Shown here: positions 41,625-50,600 of the stretch, piece after piece
Numbering within the stretch: position 1 is the stretch's first letter
Layout of the letters: each line of letters starts with the position of its first letter
DNA from: Sphaerisporangium corydalis
GTDB lineage: Bacteria > Actinomycetota > Actinomycetes > Streptosporangiales > Streptosporangiaceae
DNA: 64,000 bases
Reading direction: 5' to 3'
Assembly (NCBI RefSeq): GCF_025506355.1
Contig: NZ_JANZYP010000038.1
Span: 26,564 to 90,563, forward strand
The notes under the pieces: generated by a model
What the model saw: the letters and a program-made list of their open reading frames with translations, nothing else
What the model was told of the DNA's origin: nothing
Databases searched by the model: none
Position numbers and translations under genes: made by a program

Positions 41625-42783
41625 GCCGGGCCGCCAACCGGAACCCGCCGTCCGCAGTCTCCCCGGACTCCAACCGGCCACCGGCCAGCGACGCCCGTTC
41701 CGACAGCCCGGCCAGCCCCGCCCCCGCTCCAGTTTCCGCAAGCGGGGCCGGTCCGGTGGGAAGCGGGTTGCGCACCTCGACCACCAGCTCGGCCCCCCTC
41801 GTGCCCGACACGAGTACGGAGACGGGCGCCCCGGGCGCGTGCTTGCGCGCGTTCGTGAGCCCCTCCTGCACGATCCGGTACGCGGCGCGGCCGACCGCGT
41901 CCGGCACCTCGGACAGCCGCACCCCATGATCGTGCAGCTCGACCCGCATCCCGGCCCGCCGCGACTCCTCCACGAGCGCCCCGAGATCCACCCCACCCCC
42001 CGGCGGGGACCCGGTGCCCGGCGGCGGCGGTGGATCGCGGAGAACCGAGACGACGGTCCGTAGCTCCTCCAGCGCCAGGCGGGCGCTTGACCGGATCACC
42101 CCGGCCGCCTCCGCGACCTCCCCCGGCATCGCGTCCACGTTGAACTCCAGCGCCCCCGCGTGCACCACCAGCAGCGACAGCCGGTGGGCGAGCACGTCGT
42201 GCATCTCCCGGGCGATCCGGAGCCGTTCGGCGCGACGGGCCTCCTCGGCGCGCGACCGCTGGTCGGCCTCCGCCCGGCGAGCCCGCTCGGTCAGCGACAG
42301 CACCAGCTCCCGGCGGGTGCGCGCCAGCATTCCCCACGCGGTCACCGCCACCCCGAAGAGCACCCCGACCAGCGCCCATACCGGGTACGGCGCGAGCCCG
42401 GGCGGACGCAACGCGAACCTGGCCAGCGCCGCCCCCACCCCTGCCGCCCCCACGGCGATCGCCACGCGCGGCCGCCGATACAGGGCCGCGATCAGCGCGG
42501 CGACGCCCGCGGCCACCGACGCCGAAGCCGCGGGCACCGACAGCGCGATCACCCCCAGCCCCGCGGACACGGGCCACCTCCGGCACAGCCACACCCCCGG
42601 GCAGGCCAGCGCGCCACCCACCAGGTCGGCGACCAGGTACCAGCCCGGACCGTCCGACAGATCCCCCCAGATCACCGCCAATGCTCCGGCGAGCGCGGGC
42701 ACGAACCCGGCCAGGTCCATCACCCAGCCGCCTCGCGACCACATCCAGCCGATCCGCACCTCATCCGCGCTGGTCAGGTACAC
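41608..42783 (-). CDS. Membrane histidine kinase (HisKA_3/NarX-like)
   Basis: The protein of about 391 residues has five to six hydrophobic segments in the first 160 residues, then RLRIAREMHDVLAHRLSLLV with the phosphorylated His, GVIRSSARLALEELRTVVSV, and the ATPase end (YRIVQEGLTNARKHAPG; AGLAGLSERASLAGGRLESG). It should signal to the NarL-type regulator just downstream. I place the start at the GTG at 42783; an ORF up to 42969 exists but would overlap the divergent membrane-protein start. The stimulus is unknown. Confidence 0.85.
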   Translation of the reverse strand: MYLTSADEVRIGWMWSRGGWVMDLAGFVPALAGALAVIWGDLSDGPGWYLVADLVGGALACPGVWLCRRWPVSAGLGVIALSVPAASASVAAGVAALIAALYRRPRVAIAVGAAGVGAALARFALRPPGLAPYPVWALVGVLFGVAVTAWGMLARTRRELVLSLTERARRAEADQRSRAEEARRAERLRIAREMHDVLAHRLSLLVVHAGALEFNVDAMPGEVAEAAGVIRSSARLALEELRTVVSVLRDPPPPPGTGSPPGGGVDLGALVEESRRAGMRVELHDHGVRLSEVPDAVGRAAYRIVQEGLTNARKHAPGAPVSVLVSGTRGAELVVEVRNPLPTGPAPLAETGAGAGLAGLSERASLAGGRLESGETADGGFRLAARLPWPA

Positions 42784-42959
42784 ACCCGCCGATCGTAGTC
42801 CGCCCCGGAGCCCCGCGTGAGCAACCCAGGTCACCTGTGGACCACGACCAAAGTCACCGGGAGAGGCGCCAAAGGTGTCTCGCGGAAACCTACTCAGGCC
42901 GCCATGTTCCGGCCGTCCGCCGGCAGAGGCAGGCCCCCGCCACCCGGCACGCTGGCCCC

Positions 42960-44096
42960 ATGAAGACACCCGACATGCCGAAGGGCGGGCGACGCGCCGC
43001 GGTTCTGCTCGCGGTGATCACCCCGGTCATCGCCGAGCTCACCCTGGGCAACCCGCCGCTCAGCCGGATCTGGCTGATGCTCCTGTGGATCCCGATCTAT
43101 GGCGCCGGCACGGTGCTGATCCGGGAACTGGTGCGACGGCGCCGCAGAGGCTGGCCGTCGATCCTGCTGCTCGGGCTGGCGTACGGCATCGTCGAGGAGG
43201 GGCTGGTGTTGCAGGCGCTCAGCAGTCCCACCATGTACGGGGTGGCCGGGTGGGCGCCGAGGTTCTTCGGGCTGAACAGCGCCTATGCCGAGCTCAACCT
43301 GCCCTACCACGCCGTGTTCAGCGTGGCGCTGCCGATCCTCCTGGGCGACCTGGCGTTCCCGTCCTTGCGCGACCGGCCGTACCTGAAGCGGACGGGGGTC
43401 GTGGTGGCCGGAGTGGTGTTCGTGCTGGGCGGGTTGCTGCTGCGGGTGACCGTGGCGGCCTCCATCGACCCCGGCTACCAGGCACCGGTCCTGGTGCTGG
43501 CGGGGTGCGCGGCCGGCGCGGCACTGCTGGCGGTGGTGGCCTTACGCGTTCTCCCGCCCGCCGCCCCCGCTCCGCTCACAACACCCGCCACCTTCGATGC
43601 GCTCACGCCGCCCGCCGCCTTCGATGCGCCGCCCGCGCGCGAAGCGTCCGTCGCGTCCGTGGCACCCGTGGCGTCCGTCGCCTCCCGATCGACGGTGGAC
43701 GGCACGCTGGCCGGAGCGGTCCCCCGGCCCTGGGTGGCAGGGGTCTCCGGGTTGCTGGCGGGGTTCGGTTTTCTGGCTCTGCTGTTCCCGTTCGGCGGGG
43801 CCGATCAGCCCGCCTTCACCCATGGCGGCTGGGTGGCGGCGCCGATGCTGGGCGCGGCGGTGCTCGCGGTGCTGATCGGATGGCTGGTACGCCGGTGGAC
43901 GGCGAGCGGCGGCTGGACGGACCGGCACAGCCTCTGCCTGGCCGGTGGCGCGTTGGCGGGGCATACCGCGTTCGGGGTGGTGGCCAACGCCGCCACCCTC
44001 GCCGACAAGCTGGAGCTGTCCGTTCTGGGGCTGGTCATGGTCGGTCTGCTGGCGCTGCTAGGCCGCCGACGCCCGGCCCCGATGCCGATGAAATGA
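42960..44096 (+). CDS. Integral membrane protein, possible CPBP-like
   Basis: The 378-residue protein has about nine hydrophobic segments, with LLGLAYGIVEEGLVLQAL in the first third. The EE pair in a membrane helix recalls CPBP/Abi proteases, but the full motif is not present. An Ala/Pro/Ser/Val-rich linker (about residues 200-250) joins two membrane halves. It is divergent from the two-component genes and could be their target. Function unknown. Confidence 0.7.
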   Translation: MKTPDMPKGGRRAAVLLAVITPVIAELTLGNPPLSRIWLMLLWIPIYGAGTVLIRELVRRRRRGWPSILLLGLAYGIVEEGLVLQALSSPTMYGVAGWAPRFFGLNSAYAELNLPYHAVFSVALPILLGDLAFPSLRDRPYLKRTGVVVAGVVFVLGGLLLRVTVAASIDPGYQAPVLVLAGCAAGAALLAVVALRVLPPAAPAPLTTPATFDALTPPAAFDAPPAREASVASVAPVASVASRSTVDGTLAGAVPRPWVAGVSGLLAGFGFLALLFPFGGADQPAFTHGGWVAAPMLGAAVLAVLIGWLVRRWTASGGWTDRHSLCLAGGALAGHTAFGVVANAATLADKLELSVLGLVMVGLLALLGRRRPAPMPMK

Positions 44097-44195
44097 CCCG
44101 AAGAAACTTTCTCCGCCAGATGTAGAGAACCTCGCCACGGCTCCGACTCCCCTGCGAAGCCGAACGGCGGAGTCACCGAGAAACAGGAGCCGGAC

Positions 44196-44756
44196 ATGCG
44201 TAAGATCATCTTTTGGGTGCACACCTCGATCGACGGCCACATCGACGGCCCGAACGGCGAGTTCGACTGGCCCGTGATGGGCGAGGAGCTGTCGGCGTAC
44301 TCCGAGGCGCTGGGTGACCGTTGCGACACCTTCCTGTACGGGCGCGGCGTCTGGGATGGCATGGTGGCCTTCTGGCCGAACGCCGAGTCGATGTCGGACC
44401 ACCCGCACATCCTGAAGTTCGCCCCTCGCTGGCGCGACACCCCGAAGATCGTCTTCTCGAGGACACTGAAGGACACCGACTGGGCCACCCGGGTCATCGG
44501 CGACGACCTGGCCGAGCAGGTCGCCGACCTCAAACGCCAGGAAGGCGAGCACCTGCTGCTCACCGGCGGCTCCAGCCTGGCCGCGGCACTCACCGCCCAC
44601 GGCCTGATCGACGAGTACCACATCGCGGTACACCCGGTGGTCCTGGGCGGCGGCCGCCCATTGTTCACCCCACGCGACGAACGACTGACCCTGCGCCTGA
44701 CCGAGTCACGTGCCTGCGACTCGCAGGTGGTGGTGATGCGCTACGACCGCGTCTGA
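44196..44756 (+). CDS. RibD C-terminal/dihydrofolate-reductase-fold protein
   Basis: The 186-residue protein has IIFWVHTSIDGHIDGPNGEF at the start, TFLYGRGVWDGM, IVFSRTLKDTDW, and LLLTGGSSLAAALTAHGLID, then HPVVLGGGRPLF. This is the DHFR-like fold of small reductases found singly in many actinobacteria. NAD(P)H-dependent reduction is likely; substrate unknown. GAAACAGGAGCCG precedes the ATG. Confidence 0.85.
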   Translation: MRKIIFWVHTSIDGHIDGPNGEFDWPVMGEELSAYSEALGDRCDTFLYGRGVWDGMVAFWPNAESMSDHPHILKFAPRWRDTPKIVFSRTLKDTDWATRVIGDDLAEQVADLKRQEGEHLLLTGGSSLAAALTAHGLIDEYHIAVHPVVLGGGRPLFTPRDERLTLRLTESRACDSQVVVMRYDRV

Positions 44757-44843
44757 CCGAGGGCCACCACGACACGTCCGGCGGGGAGAGTGCATGTCAT
44801 ACCGGAAGCGGACACGACCAAGTTCGGTCTAGCTCTGGCAGCC

Positions 44844-45749
44844 TCAATTGGAGGTGAATTCCTCGACACATCCGACTATCTGGTCAAGCGCAAGGTTTGC
44901 CTCAGGCATCGGAAAGAGCATCCATACATGAACCATCCCAGAATACTCAAATAGCTGCAAGGGTATGGATTCTTCCTTGGCCTTGTCCTGCAACCGGTGA
45001 GCGTCAGGGTTAACCAGATCACGCGTACCCGTAAAAACCGCCAGTGGCGCCAAACCCCTTAAAGATCCGTAGAGTGGACTGACCATCGGATCACGCACAT
45101 CAAGATCGCCGGCATAGAGAAGACCGAGCCGCCGTGCGCCCTCAAGATCCAAGATCGGATCAGTACGGTCCAGGGCGGGCTGTTTCGCATCGCTGAAGCT
45201 GAAGTCCAATCCCGGCGACAGAAGCACTGAACCGGCGGGCTGCTGGAGGTTTACATCTCGAGCCTGCATCGCAAGCGACAAGGCCAGGTTACCCCCAGCC
45301 GAATCTCCGATGAGAACGACATTCTTTGGGCCGGCTTCGTGAATAAGATCGGCATATAGCGGAAGCAGGAACTCGAAAACGTCGGGAGCGGTCTTCTCTG
45401 GTGCTAACGGGTAGAGAGGAACGACGACAGTGGCATCGAGTCGCTTGCTGAGCTTCCCTATCAAGTCCCAGTGGAGCTCGGTAATGGACATGACGAAACC
45501 GCCGCCATGCAGGTACAAGATGTGACGATGGCCGGCGGAAACGCCACGGGGCCGTATAGTCAATACCTGGCGATCCGAACTAGTCTTCTCCTGAACGTCA
45601 AAGAATGACCGCATATCGTTCGAGGGCAGTGAAGGCCCACTCCGGCGATCCGATGCGATGGTTCGGTCTAGTCGCGTTACGCCGAGTTTGTGCTTGACTC
45701 GTAATAGACGAGCCAATACGACAGCGAGCTTGGCTTGTATGCTGGTCAT
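44844..45749 (-). CDS. Alpha/beta hydrolase, hormone-sensitive-lipase type, low G+C
   Basis: The 301-residue protein has HGGGFVM (oxyanion hole), GDSAGGNLALSL (Ser about 160), FTGTRDLVNPD (acid) and MVHVWMLFP (His), the HSL-family ester hydrolase set. Its codon use is unlike its neighbours: A/T-ended codons such as ATA, TTG, AAT, AGA are frequent and G+C is near 53 percent over roughly 1 kb. This suggests recent horizontal gain. It lies divergent from the TetR gene with the palindromic operator between them, which may control it too. Confidence 0.88.
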   Translation of the reverse strand: MTSIQAKLAVVLARLLRVKHKLGVTRLDRTIASDRRSGPSLPSNDMRSFFDVQEKTSSDRQVLTIRPRGVSAGHRHILYLHGGGFVMSITELHWDLIGKLSKRLDATVVVPLYPLAPEKTAPDVFEFLLPLYADLIHEAGPKNVVLIGDSAGGNLALSLAMQARDVNLQQPAGSVLLSPGLDFSFSDAKQPALDRTDPILDLEGARRLGLLYAGDLDVRDPMVSPLYGSLRGLAPLAVFTGTRDLVNPDAHRLQDKAKEESIPLQLFEYSGMVHVWMLFPMPEANLALDQIVGCVEEFTSN

Positions 45750-45844
45750 TTGTCAGTAAGCCTTTGAGTGATATTGATGACAATCAAACCGTGGCTGCCA
45801 GTGCGTTCAGCCACCTCTTGCCTCGACAACCCGCTTCCTGAAGC

Positions 45845-45863
45845 GTACGATACTGTATCGTAC
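45845..45863. promoter_or_regulatory. 19-bp perfect palindromic TetR operator
   Basis: GTACGATAC, one T, GTATCGTAC: a perfect 9+1+9 palindrome 18 bp before the ATG of the TetR gene. Position and symmetry fit an autoregulatory TetR site that could also act on the divergent esterase gene. Confidence 0.75.
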
Positions 45864-45880
45864 ACATCAAGGGGTGAAGC

Positions 45881-46456
45881 ATGGTCGAGCGCGGAGCGGC
45901 TCGGGAGCGGGCGATCCTCACTGCCGTGATAGCGGTGGTGGGGGAGGTCGGCTACGAGGCCATGACAATGGACGCCGTCGCTGCGAGGGCGGCGGCGAGC
46001 AAGAACACGATCTACCGGCGGTGGCGCAACAAGGCCGAGCTCGCGCGCGCCGCCCTCGACGCGTACGACGCCGACACCAACGCCACCGCGCCCGACACCG
46101 GCACGCTGCGCGGTGACCTCGTCGGTGCCGTCGAGCTGGCCCGCGACAAGGCCACGCCGGCCTACATGGCACTCATCGGCGGCCTCGTGAGCGCGACCCG
46201 CCATGACCCGGAGCTCAAGACGCAGCTGCGCGAGCACACTGCCGACGATGAGCTGTCTCCGTTCGCCGCGGCGTTGCGCCGCGCCGTCGACCGCAGTGAG
46301 CTGCCGGCCACCGTCGACGAAATCCTGATCCACGACGTCGCCGAGGCGCTGATCGTGCACCGCCTGACCACCGGCTCGTCCTTCGACGACGACTACGTCG
46401 CCCGCATCGTCGACGACGTCCTGCTGCCACTGCTGACCCCGAAGGAAACCTCATGA
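45881..46456 (+). CDS. TetR/AcrR-family regulator
   Basis: The 191-residue protein begins with a TetR HTH (RERAILTAVIAVVGEVGYEA; MDAVAARAAASKNTIYRRW). The C-terminal domain fits small TetR proteins with a TetR_C-like fold. CATCAAGGGGTG precedes the ATG. Its TGA overlaps the flavin monooxygenase ATG (ATGA), so the pair is co-translated; it is probably a repressor that senses the monooxygenase substrate. Confidence 0.9.
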   Translation: MVERGAARERAILTAVIAVVGEVGYEAMTMDAVAARAAASKNTIYRRWRNKAELARAALDAYDADTNATAPDTGTLRGDLVGAVELARDKATPAYMALIGGLVSATRHDPELKTQLREHTADDELSPFAAALRRAVDRSELPATVDEILIHDVAEALIVHRLTTGSSFDDDYVARIVDDVLLPLLTPKETS

Positions 46457-47934
46457 CACCCGTGCTCATCGTCGGCGCCGGCCCGACCGGGCTGACGCTG
46501 GCCTGCGAACTGGCCCGCCGCGGTGTCGCGTCCCGGGTCGTCGAGAAGGCCCCGCACCTGTTCCCCGGCTCTCGCGGCAAGGGCCTGCAACCGCGCACAC
46601 TCGAGGTCTTCGACGACCTCGGCGTGATCGACGAGGTGCTCGCCGCAGGCATGGAGTTCCCGTCGTTTCGCCTCTACGCAGGCAAGGAGGTGGTGTGGGA
46701 GCGCACGTTGGCCGACATGCTCGGTGCCGGCGGGATCGAGCACCGCGCCGACGCGCCGTACCCGCTCCCCTGGCTGCTGCCGCAGTGGCGCACCGACGAG
46801 ATCCTCCATGCCCGGCTGCGCGAGCTCGGCGGCGAGGTCGAGTTCGGCACCGAACTGGTGGGGTTCCGGCCCGACGCCGACGGCGTCACGGCCACCATCG
46901 TGCGCGACGGTGTCGCGACCGAAATCCTGGCGGCGTACCTGGTCGGCGCCGACGGCGGGCGCAGCGCCGTGCGCAAGAGCATGGCGGTCGGCTTCGAAGG
47001 CGAGACGTTCGAGAGCGAGCGCACCCTTGTCGGCGACGTGCGGGTGGACGGGCTCGACGGAGTGTTCTGCCACATGCTCACCCGCGACGGTGACCTGGCC
47101 GACCGGTTCTCGTTCTGGAGCCTCCCGCACACGCCCTACTACCAGTTCGTGGCGACGATGCCGACCGAGCAGGTTCCCGACCTCACGCTCGACGGGTTGC
47201 GTGGGCTGCTCGTCCAGCGCACCGGCCGCGGCGACCTTGGCCTGCACGACCTGCGCGCGATCTCGCTCTACCGCGTGAACGCGCGGATGGTGCGGAGGTT
47301 CCGGGTAGGCCGGGTGCTGCTCGCCGGCGACGCGGCGCACGTGCACTCGTCGGCCGGCGGGCAGGGGCTCAACCTGAGCGTGCAGGACGCCTACAACCTC
47401 GGCTGGAAAGTCGCGGCGGTGCTCGGTGGAGGGCCGGCCGAGCTGCTCGACACCTACGAGGCGGAACGGGTCCCGGTCGCGGCCGGCGTGCTCGGGTTGA
47501 GCGCGGTGCTGGACCGTCGCGACTTCGTGGCGCCGTCCGAGTCCGGCACGACTCCGGCGATCACGCAGCTGGGGCTCGGCTACCGTGGTGGGCCGCTGTC
47601 GGTGGAGGACCGGGCCGCTCCCGGGGCGGTCCAGGCCGGGGACCGGGCGCCGGACGGCGTGGTCGGCGACCGGCGGCTGTTCGACGTCTTCCGCGGCACG
47701 CACTTCACGCTGCTGGGCTTCGGTATCGACGTGGCGGCGTTCGAGCGCAGCCATCCCGGTGTCGTCGTGGCGCGGACGGTCGGCGCCGGGGCGCAGCTGC
47801 CTGACGACGGCGCGGTCACGGCGAGCTACGACGTGTCCGGCCCGGCGATGTTCCTGGTCCGGCCCGACGGCTACGTCGGCGCGGTGTCGGAGTCACCGGG
47901 CGTAATCGAGGACTACCTGCGGCTGGTGAAATAG
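46453..47934 (+). CDS. FAD-dependent aromatic monooxygenase (PHBH-like)
   Basis: The 493-residue protein has the GxGxxG FAD motif VLIVGAGPTGLTLACELARR, the DG motif LVGADGGRSAVRK (about residue 165), and the GD motif RVLLAGDAAHVHSSAGGQGL, followed by a thioredoxin-like C-terminus. This is the group A flavin hydroxylase layout of rifampicin- and tetracycline-modifying enzymes. With its coupled TetR it could be a detoxification or resistance unit. Substrate unknown. Confidence 0.9.
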   Translation: MTPVLIVGAGPTGLTLACELARRGVASRVVEKAPHLFPGSRGKGLQPRTLEVFDDLGVIDEVLAAGMEFPSFRLYAGKEVVWERTLADMLGAGGIEHRADAPYPLPWLLPQWRTDEILHARLRELGGEVEFGTELVGFRPDADGVTATIVRDGVATEILAAYLVGADGGRSAVRKSMAVGFEGETFESERTLVGDVRVDGLDGVFCHMLTRDGDLADRFSFWSLPHTPYYQFVATMPTEQVPDLTLDGLRGLLVQRTGRGDLGLHDLRAISLYRVNARMVRRFRVGRVLLAGDAAHVHSSAGGQGLNLSVQDAYNLGWKVAAVLGGGPAELLDTYEAERVPVAAGVLGLSAVLDRRDFVAPSESGTTPAITQLGLGYRGGPLSVEDRAAPGAVQAGDRAPDGVVGDRRLFDVFRGTHFTLLGFGIDVAAFERSHPGVVVARTVGAGAQLPDDGAVTASYDVSGPAMFLVRPDGYVGAVSESPGVIEDYLRLVK

Positions 47935-48223
47935 TCCAGACCGAGCGTGCGTCTGGCGTTGACGAGTGGGCCGGCATGTCGGTGTGGTGCTCGGGCGTCA
48001 TGCTGATCAGGAGGCGGATGGGTGCCTGGCTGTTCTGATCGAGGGTGACAGCCAGTTGGGTGCCTACCTCGGTCACGTTGTGCAGGTGCAGTAGCGAGCC
48101 GGGCGGCTCGCGCCCTCACCACCGCCACCACCTCCCGGAACAACCTCGGTCGTCTTCTCCTCTGCGCGTACTACACCGGCCGGCTTCCCGTCCTTTCGTT
48201 CGACCACTTGATGACCTCAGTGA
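47935..48223. other. Region without a supported gene
   Basis: About 290 bp between convergent genes. A minus-strand frame (48076 to 47935) reads VTLDQNSQAPIRLLISMTPE and looks partly coding, but has no recognised domain and no clean end before the monooxygenase gene. It may be a relic. Confidence 0.35.
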
Positions 48224-48946
48224 TCATCCGCCTTCTGCGTTGATCGTCAGGTCGGGGAATCGCGCCGGGTAAGGGGGCCGTCCGTTCAGGACGATCCAGG
48301 CCTGTCCGCTCCGTCCGCCGGCCAGGATGGCCTCCACCGCGTCGGCCGCCTCGGATGGGCCGGCGAGGGCATGTCCCGCCTCGGCGAGCAACTCGCGGAT
48401 CGGGGCGAGCAGCGGGGTGTCGACCAGGCCCGGGCACAGCGCGTTGACCTTGACACCGTCGCGGGCCAGGAGCGTGGCGGTCGACCGGACGAGGCCGACC
48501 AGGGCGTGCTTGCTCGCGGCGTAGAACGGGTCGGGAGATTCCTTGAGCCCGGCCAGGCTGGAGGTGACGATGATCGAGCCGCCTCCGCGCAGGTGCGGGA
48601 GGCAGGCGTGGATCCCGTAGACGACGCTGTCCAGGTTGGTGGCGATGGTGGTGCGGTAGGCGGCCGGGGTGAAGTCGTGCCATCCGCATTGGCCGGGGAT
48701 GCCCGCGTTGAGCACGGCCACGTCGAGCCTGCCGTACGCCGAGATCGCCTCGGCCACGGCCGCCTCGTTGTCCTCCGGACGGGAGACGTCGGCCGGCACG
48801 AACCGGGCACCGGTCTCGGCGGCGACCTGCTCACCAAGCGAGCGGTCTTTGTCGACGATGACCACTTTCCAGCCTTTGTGTGCCATGCGCCGTGTGAGGG
48901 CAGCGCCGATGCCACTGGCACCGCCGGTGATCAGCATCACGGTCAC
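48224..48946 (-). CDS. Short-chain dehydrogenase/reductase
   Basis: The 240-residue protein has LITGGASGIGAALTR, the NAG motif (VAVLNAGIPG), a catalytic Ser in IIVTSSLAG and YAASKHALVG. It starts at a GTG at 48946 after GGAGTCACG, overlapping the stop of the membrane-protein gene (GTGA). The three genes from 50252 downwards are coupled. The substrate is unknown. Confidence 0.88.
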   Translation of the reverse strand: MTVMLITGGASGIGAALTRRMAHKGWKVVIVDKDRSLGEQVAAETGARFVPADVSRPEDNEAAVAEAISAYGRLDVAVLNAGIPGQCGWHDFTPAAYRTTIATNLDSVVYGIHACLPHLRGGGSIIVTSSLAGLKESPDPFYAASKHALVGLVRSTATLLARDGVKVNALCPGLVDTPLLAPIRELLAEAGHALAGPSEAADAVEAILAGGRSGQAWIVLNGRPPYPARFPDLTINAEGG

Positions 48947-49620
48947 CGTGACTCCCCGGGCGGTCCAGACGCTTCGACCGGTAGGCGAACCAGCGCGACC
49001 CCCCTGAGTCGCAAGCCGTGACGGCGCAGGTAGGCGCGGCCGTACATGCGCTGGAAGGCGAGCAGCGCGGCGAGGGTGGCCACCAGCAGGACGTCGTCCA
49101 GCAGCGGCACCGCGTCGATGGGCAGCGTGGTGGCCATGACGACGCGCAGGGCCGCATCGGCCAGCAACGCGACCCCCCACACCGCCGTGGTGACCCGCAG
49201 CACGTGGCGAAACGGCGGGTGGTCCCGCCAATTCACCTCCCACTGCCGTTGCTTGTCGCGATCGGAGATCACGCGCATGGCCTCGTACAGGAACGGGCGC
49301 CGCCCGCAGAGCGTGACCAATGCCCACACACCCAGCGCGCCGGTGCCCCACGCGTTGCGGATCAACAGCACGCGCGGGCTGCCGGCGACGAACGACATGG
49401 CGACGGTGAGCACCATCGCGCCGAGCACGAACACCGTGATCCCGCTGACGCGCCGCTCGACGACCAGGCCGTGGACGGCTCGGGCCGCGGGCAGCGCGCC
49501 GGCGGCCAGTAGTGCGATCCATTGGCTCACCCCGGCCGCCCTGAGCCCGTAGAAGATCACGAGCGGCCCGGCGAGTTCCACGACCGCCACACTGACCAGG
49601 CCGCGCCGCACCCCGCTCAC
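48943..49620 (-). CDS. Membrane protein, VC0807-like
   Basis: The 225-residue protein has five or six hydrophobic helices and the soluble stretch RVISDRDKQRQWEVNWRDHP between them, which recalls VC0807-family proteins of actinobacteria. Its GTG at 49620 overlaps the TetR stop and its TGA overlaps the SDR GTG. The function is unknown; being sandwiched between a TetR and an SDR suggests a shared regulon. Confidence 0.75.
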   Translation of the reverse strand: MSGVRRGLVSVAVVELAGPLVIFYGLRAAGVSQWIALLAAGALPAARAVHGLVVERRVSGITVFVLGAMVLTVAMSFVAGSPRVLLIRNAWGTGALGVWALVTLCGRRPFLYEAMRVISDRDKQRQWEVNWRDHPPFRHVLRVTTAVWGVALLADAALRVVMATTLPIDAVPLLDDVLLVATLAALLAFQRMYGRAYLRRHGLRLRGVALVRLPVEASGPPGESR

Positions 49621-50252
49621 CGCTCCACCGCAGCCTGCTGGGCGGCCTTTTGTACGGCCCGGACGAAGGTGTCGACGACGGTGCCGCGGTAGGCGTCGAA
49701 GTCGAACGAGTGCTCGTGGATCCGGGGGGCCGCCGCGTCGATGGCGGCGCGGATCATGACCGCCATCGATCGGGCGTCGAAGTCGCCGAAGTCGCCGCCT
49801 CGCTGTCCCTCCTCCAGCAGCATGACGAGTCCCTGGACGCTCGGCTCCTGGTGGCCGGCGCTGGAGTACGGCTCACCGGCCTGGTCCCGCAGATGGGGTC
49901 CGATCTCGGTCACGGCGGCCAGGTCGATCGGGTGTTCTCGGAGGAACTCCAGGTTCGCCTCCAGGTAGGCCCGCAGCCGTCCGGAGGCGGTGGTCTGAGC
50001 CTTCACCCGCTCCAGGATGAAGGCGGCTCCCGCGAGATAGACGTCTTCGACGATCTGCCGGATCAGATCCTGCTTGCCCGCGAAGTGGTACGAGATCATG
50101 CGGGGACTGCTGAGACCGGCCCGTCCGGTGATGGTCGCGAAGGTGGCCTTGTCGTAACCGAGCTCGACGATGGTCTCGATGGCCGCTCGGACGATCTGCG
50201 CCCGGCGCGCGGCGTTGGTGACGCTGTCTCTCGACTGTTTTTTTATCTGCAT
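49617..50252 (-). CDS. TetR/AcrR-family regulator
   Basis: The 211-residue protein has the HTH RRAQIVRAAIETIVELGYDK and ITGRAGLSSPRMISYHFAGK and a TetR C-terminal domain. The ATG at 50252 lies inside an A/T-rich perfect inverted repeat, so bound repressor would also cover the start. An in-frame upstream ATG (50312) is less likely. It leads a three-gene coupled operon with the membrane protein and SDR. Confidence 0.88.
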   Translation of the reverse strand: MQIKKQSRDSVTNAARRAQIVRAAIETIVELGYDKATFATITGRAGLSSPRMISYHFAGKQDLIRQIVEDVYLAGAAFILERVKAQTTASGRLRAYLEANLEFLREHPIDLAAVTEIGPHLRDQAGEPYSSAGHQEPSVQGLVMLLEEGQRGGDFGDFDARSMAVMIRAAIDAAAPRIHEHSFDFDAYRGTVVDTFVRAVQKAAQQAAVER

Positions 50253-50262
50253 AGATAAAAAA
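50239..50262. promoter_or_regulatory. A/T-rich 10-bp inverted repeat over a TetR start
   Basis: TTTTTTATCT (50239-50248), GCAT, AGATAAAAAA (50253-50262): perfect 10-bp arms around the start codon of the TetR gene. A further half-like AGATAAAT follows at 50273-50280. A classical autoregulatory operator, unusually placed on the start codon. Confidence 0.7.
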
Positions 50263-50600
50263 TGGTACAGCCAGATAAATTCGTTGTCCAGCGCGGCTGA
50301 GCATCCGCTCACCGCCTCCTGCGGGAAGGACCGGCCCGGGCGGCGCTCGCGCCGACGGGCTCACCGCGGCCCGAGACGATCACCTGGTGGCCGGAGCGGG
50401 TCACTGACACCACCACCGGCGACCCGGCCCCCGTGCCCTGCTCGGCCACCTCGAAGAAGGCGACCGCTGGACCGACACCCCGTCACCGGGCTGTGAGGGC
50501 GACCGGCATGCAGGCCCTTCACCAGGGTCCGCGCCACCAGCCGCAACGTAGCTGTAAGTGACAGGAGCTACATCCGGTGGCTGGCGGGGCTCGGTTTCCG
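50263..50600. other. Degenerate region without a supported gene
   Basis: About 340 bp with only short, frame-shifting open stretches. None has a recognised domain or stable codon bias. It is the start of a decayed stretch that runs to about 52.9 kb. Confidence 0.4.
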
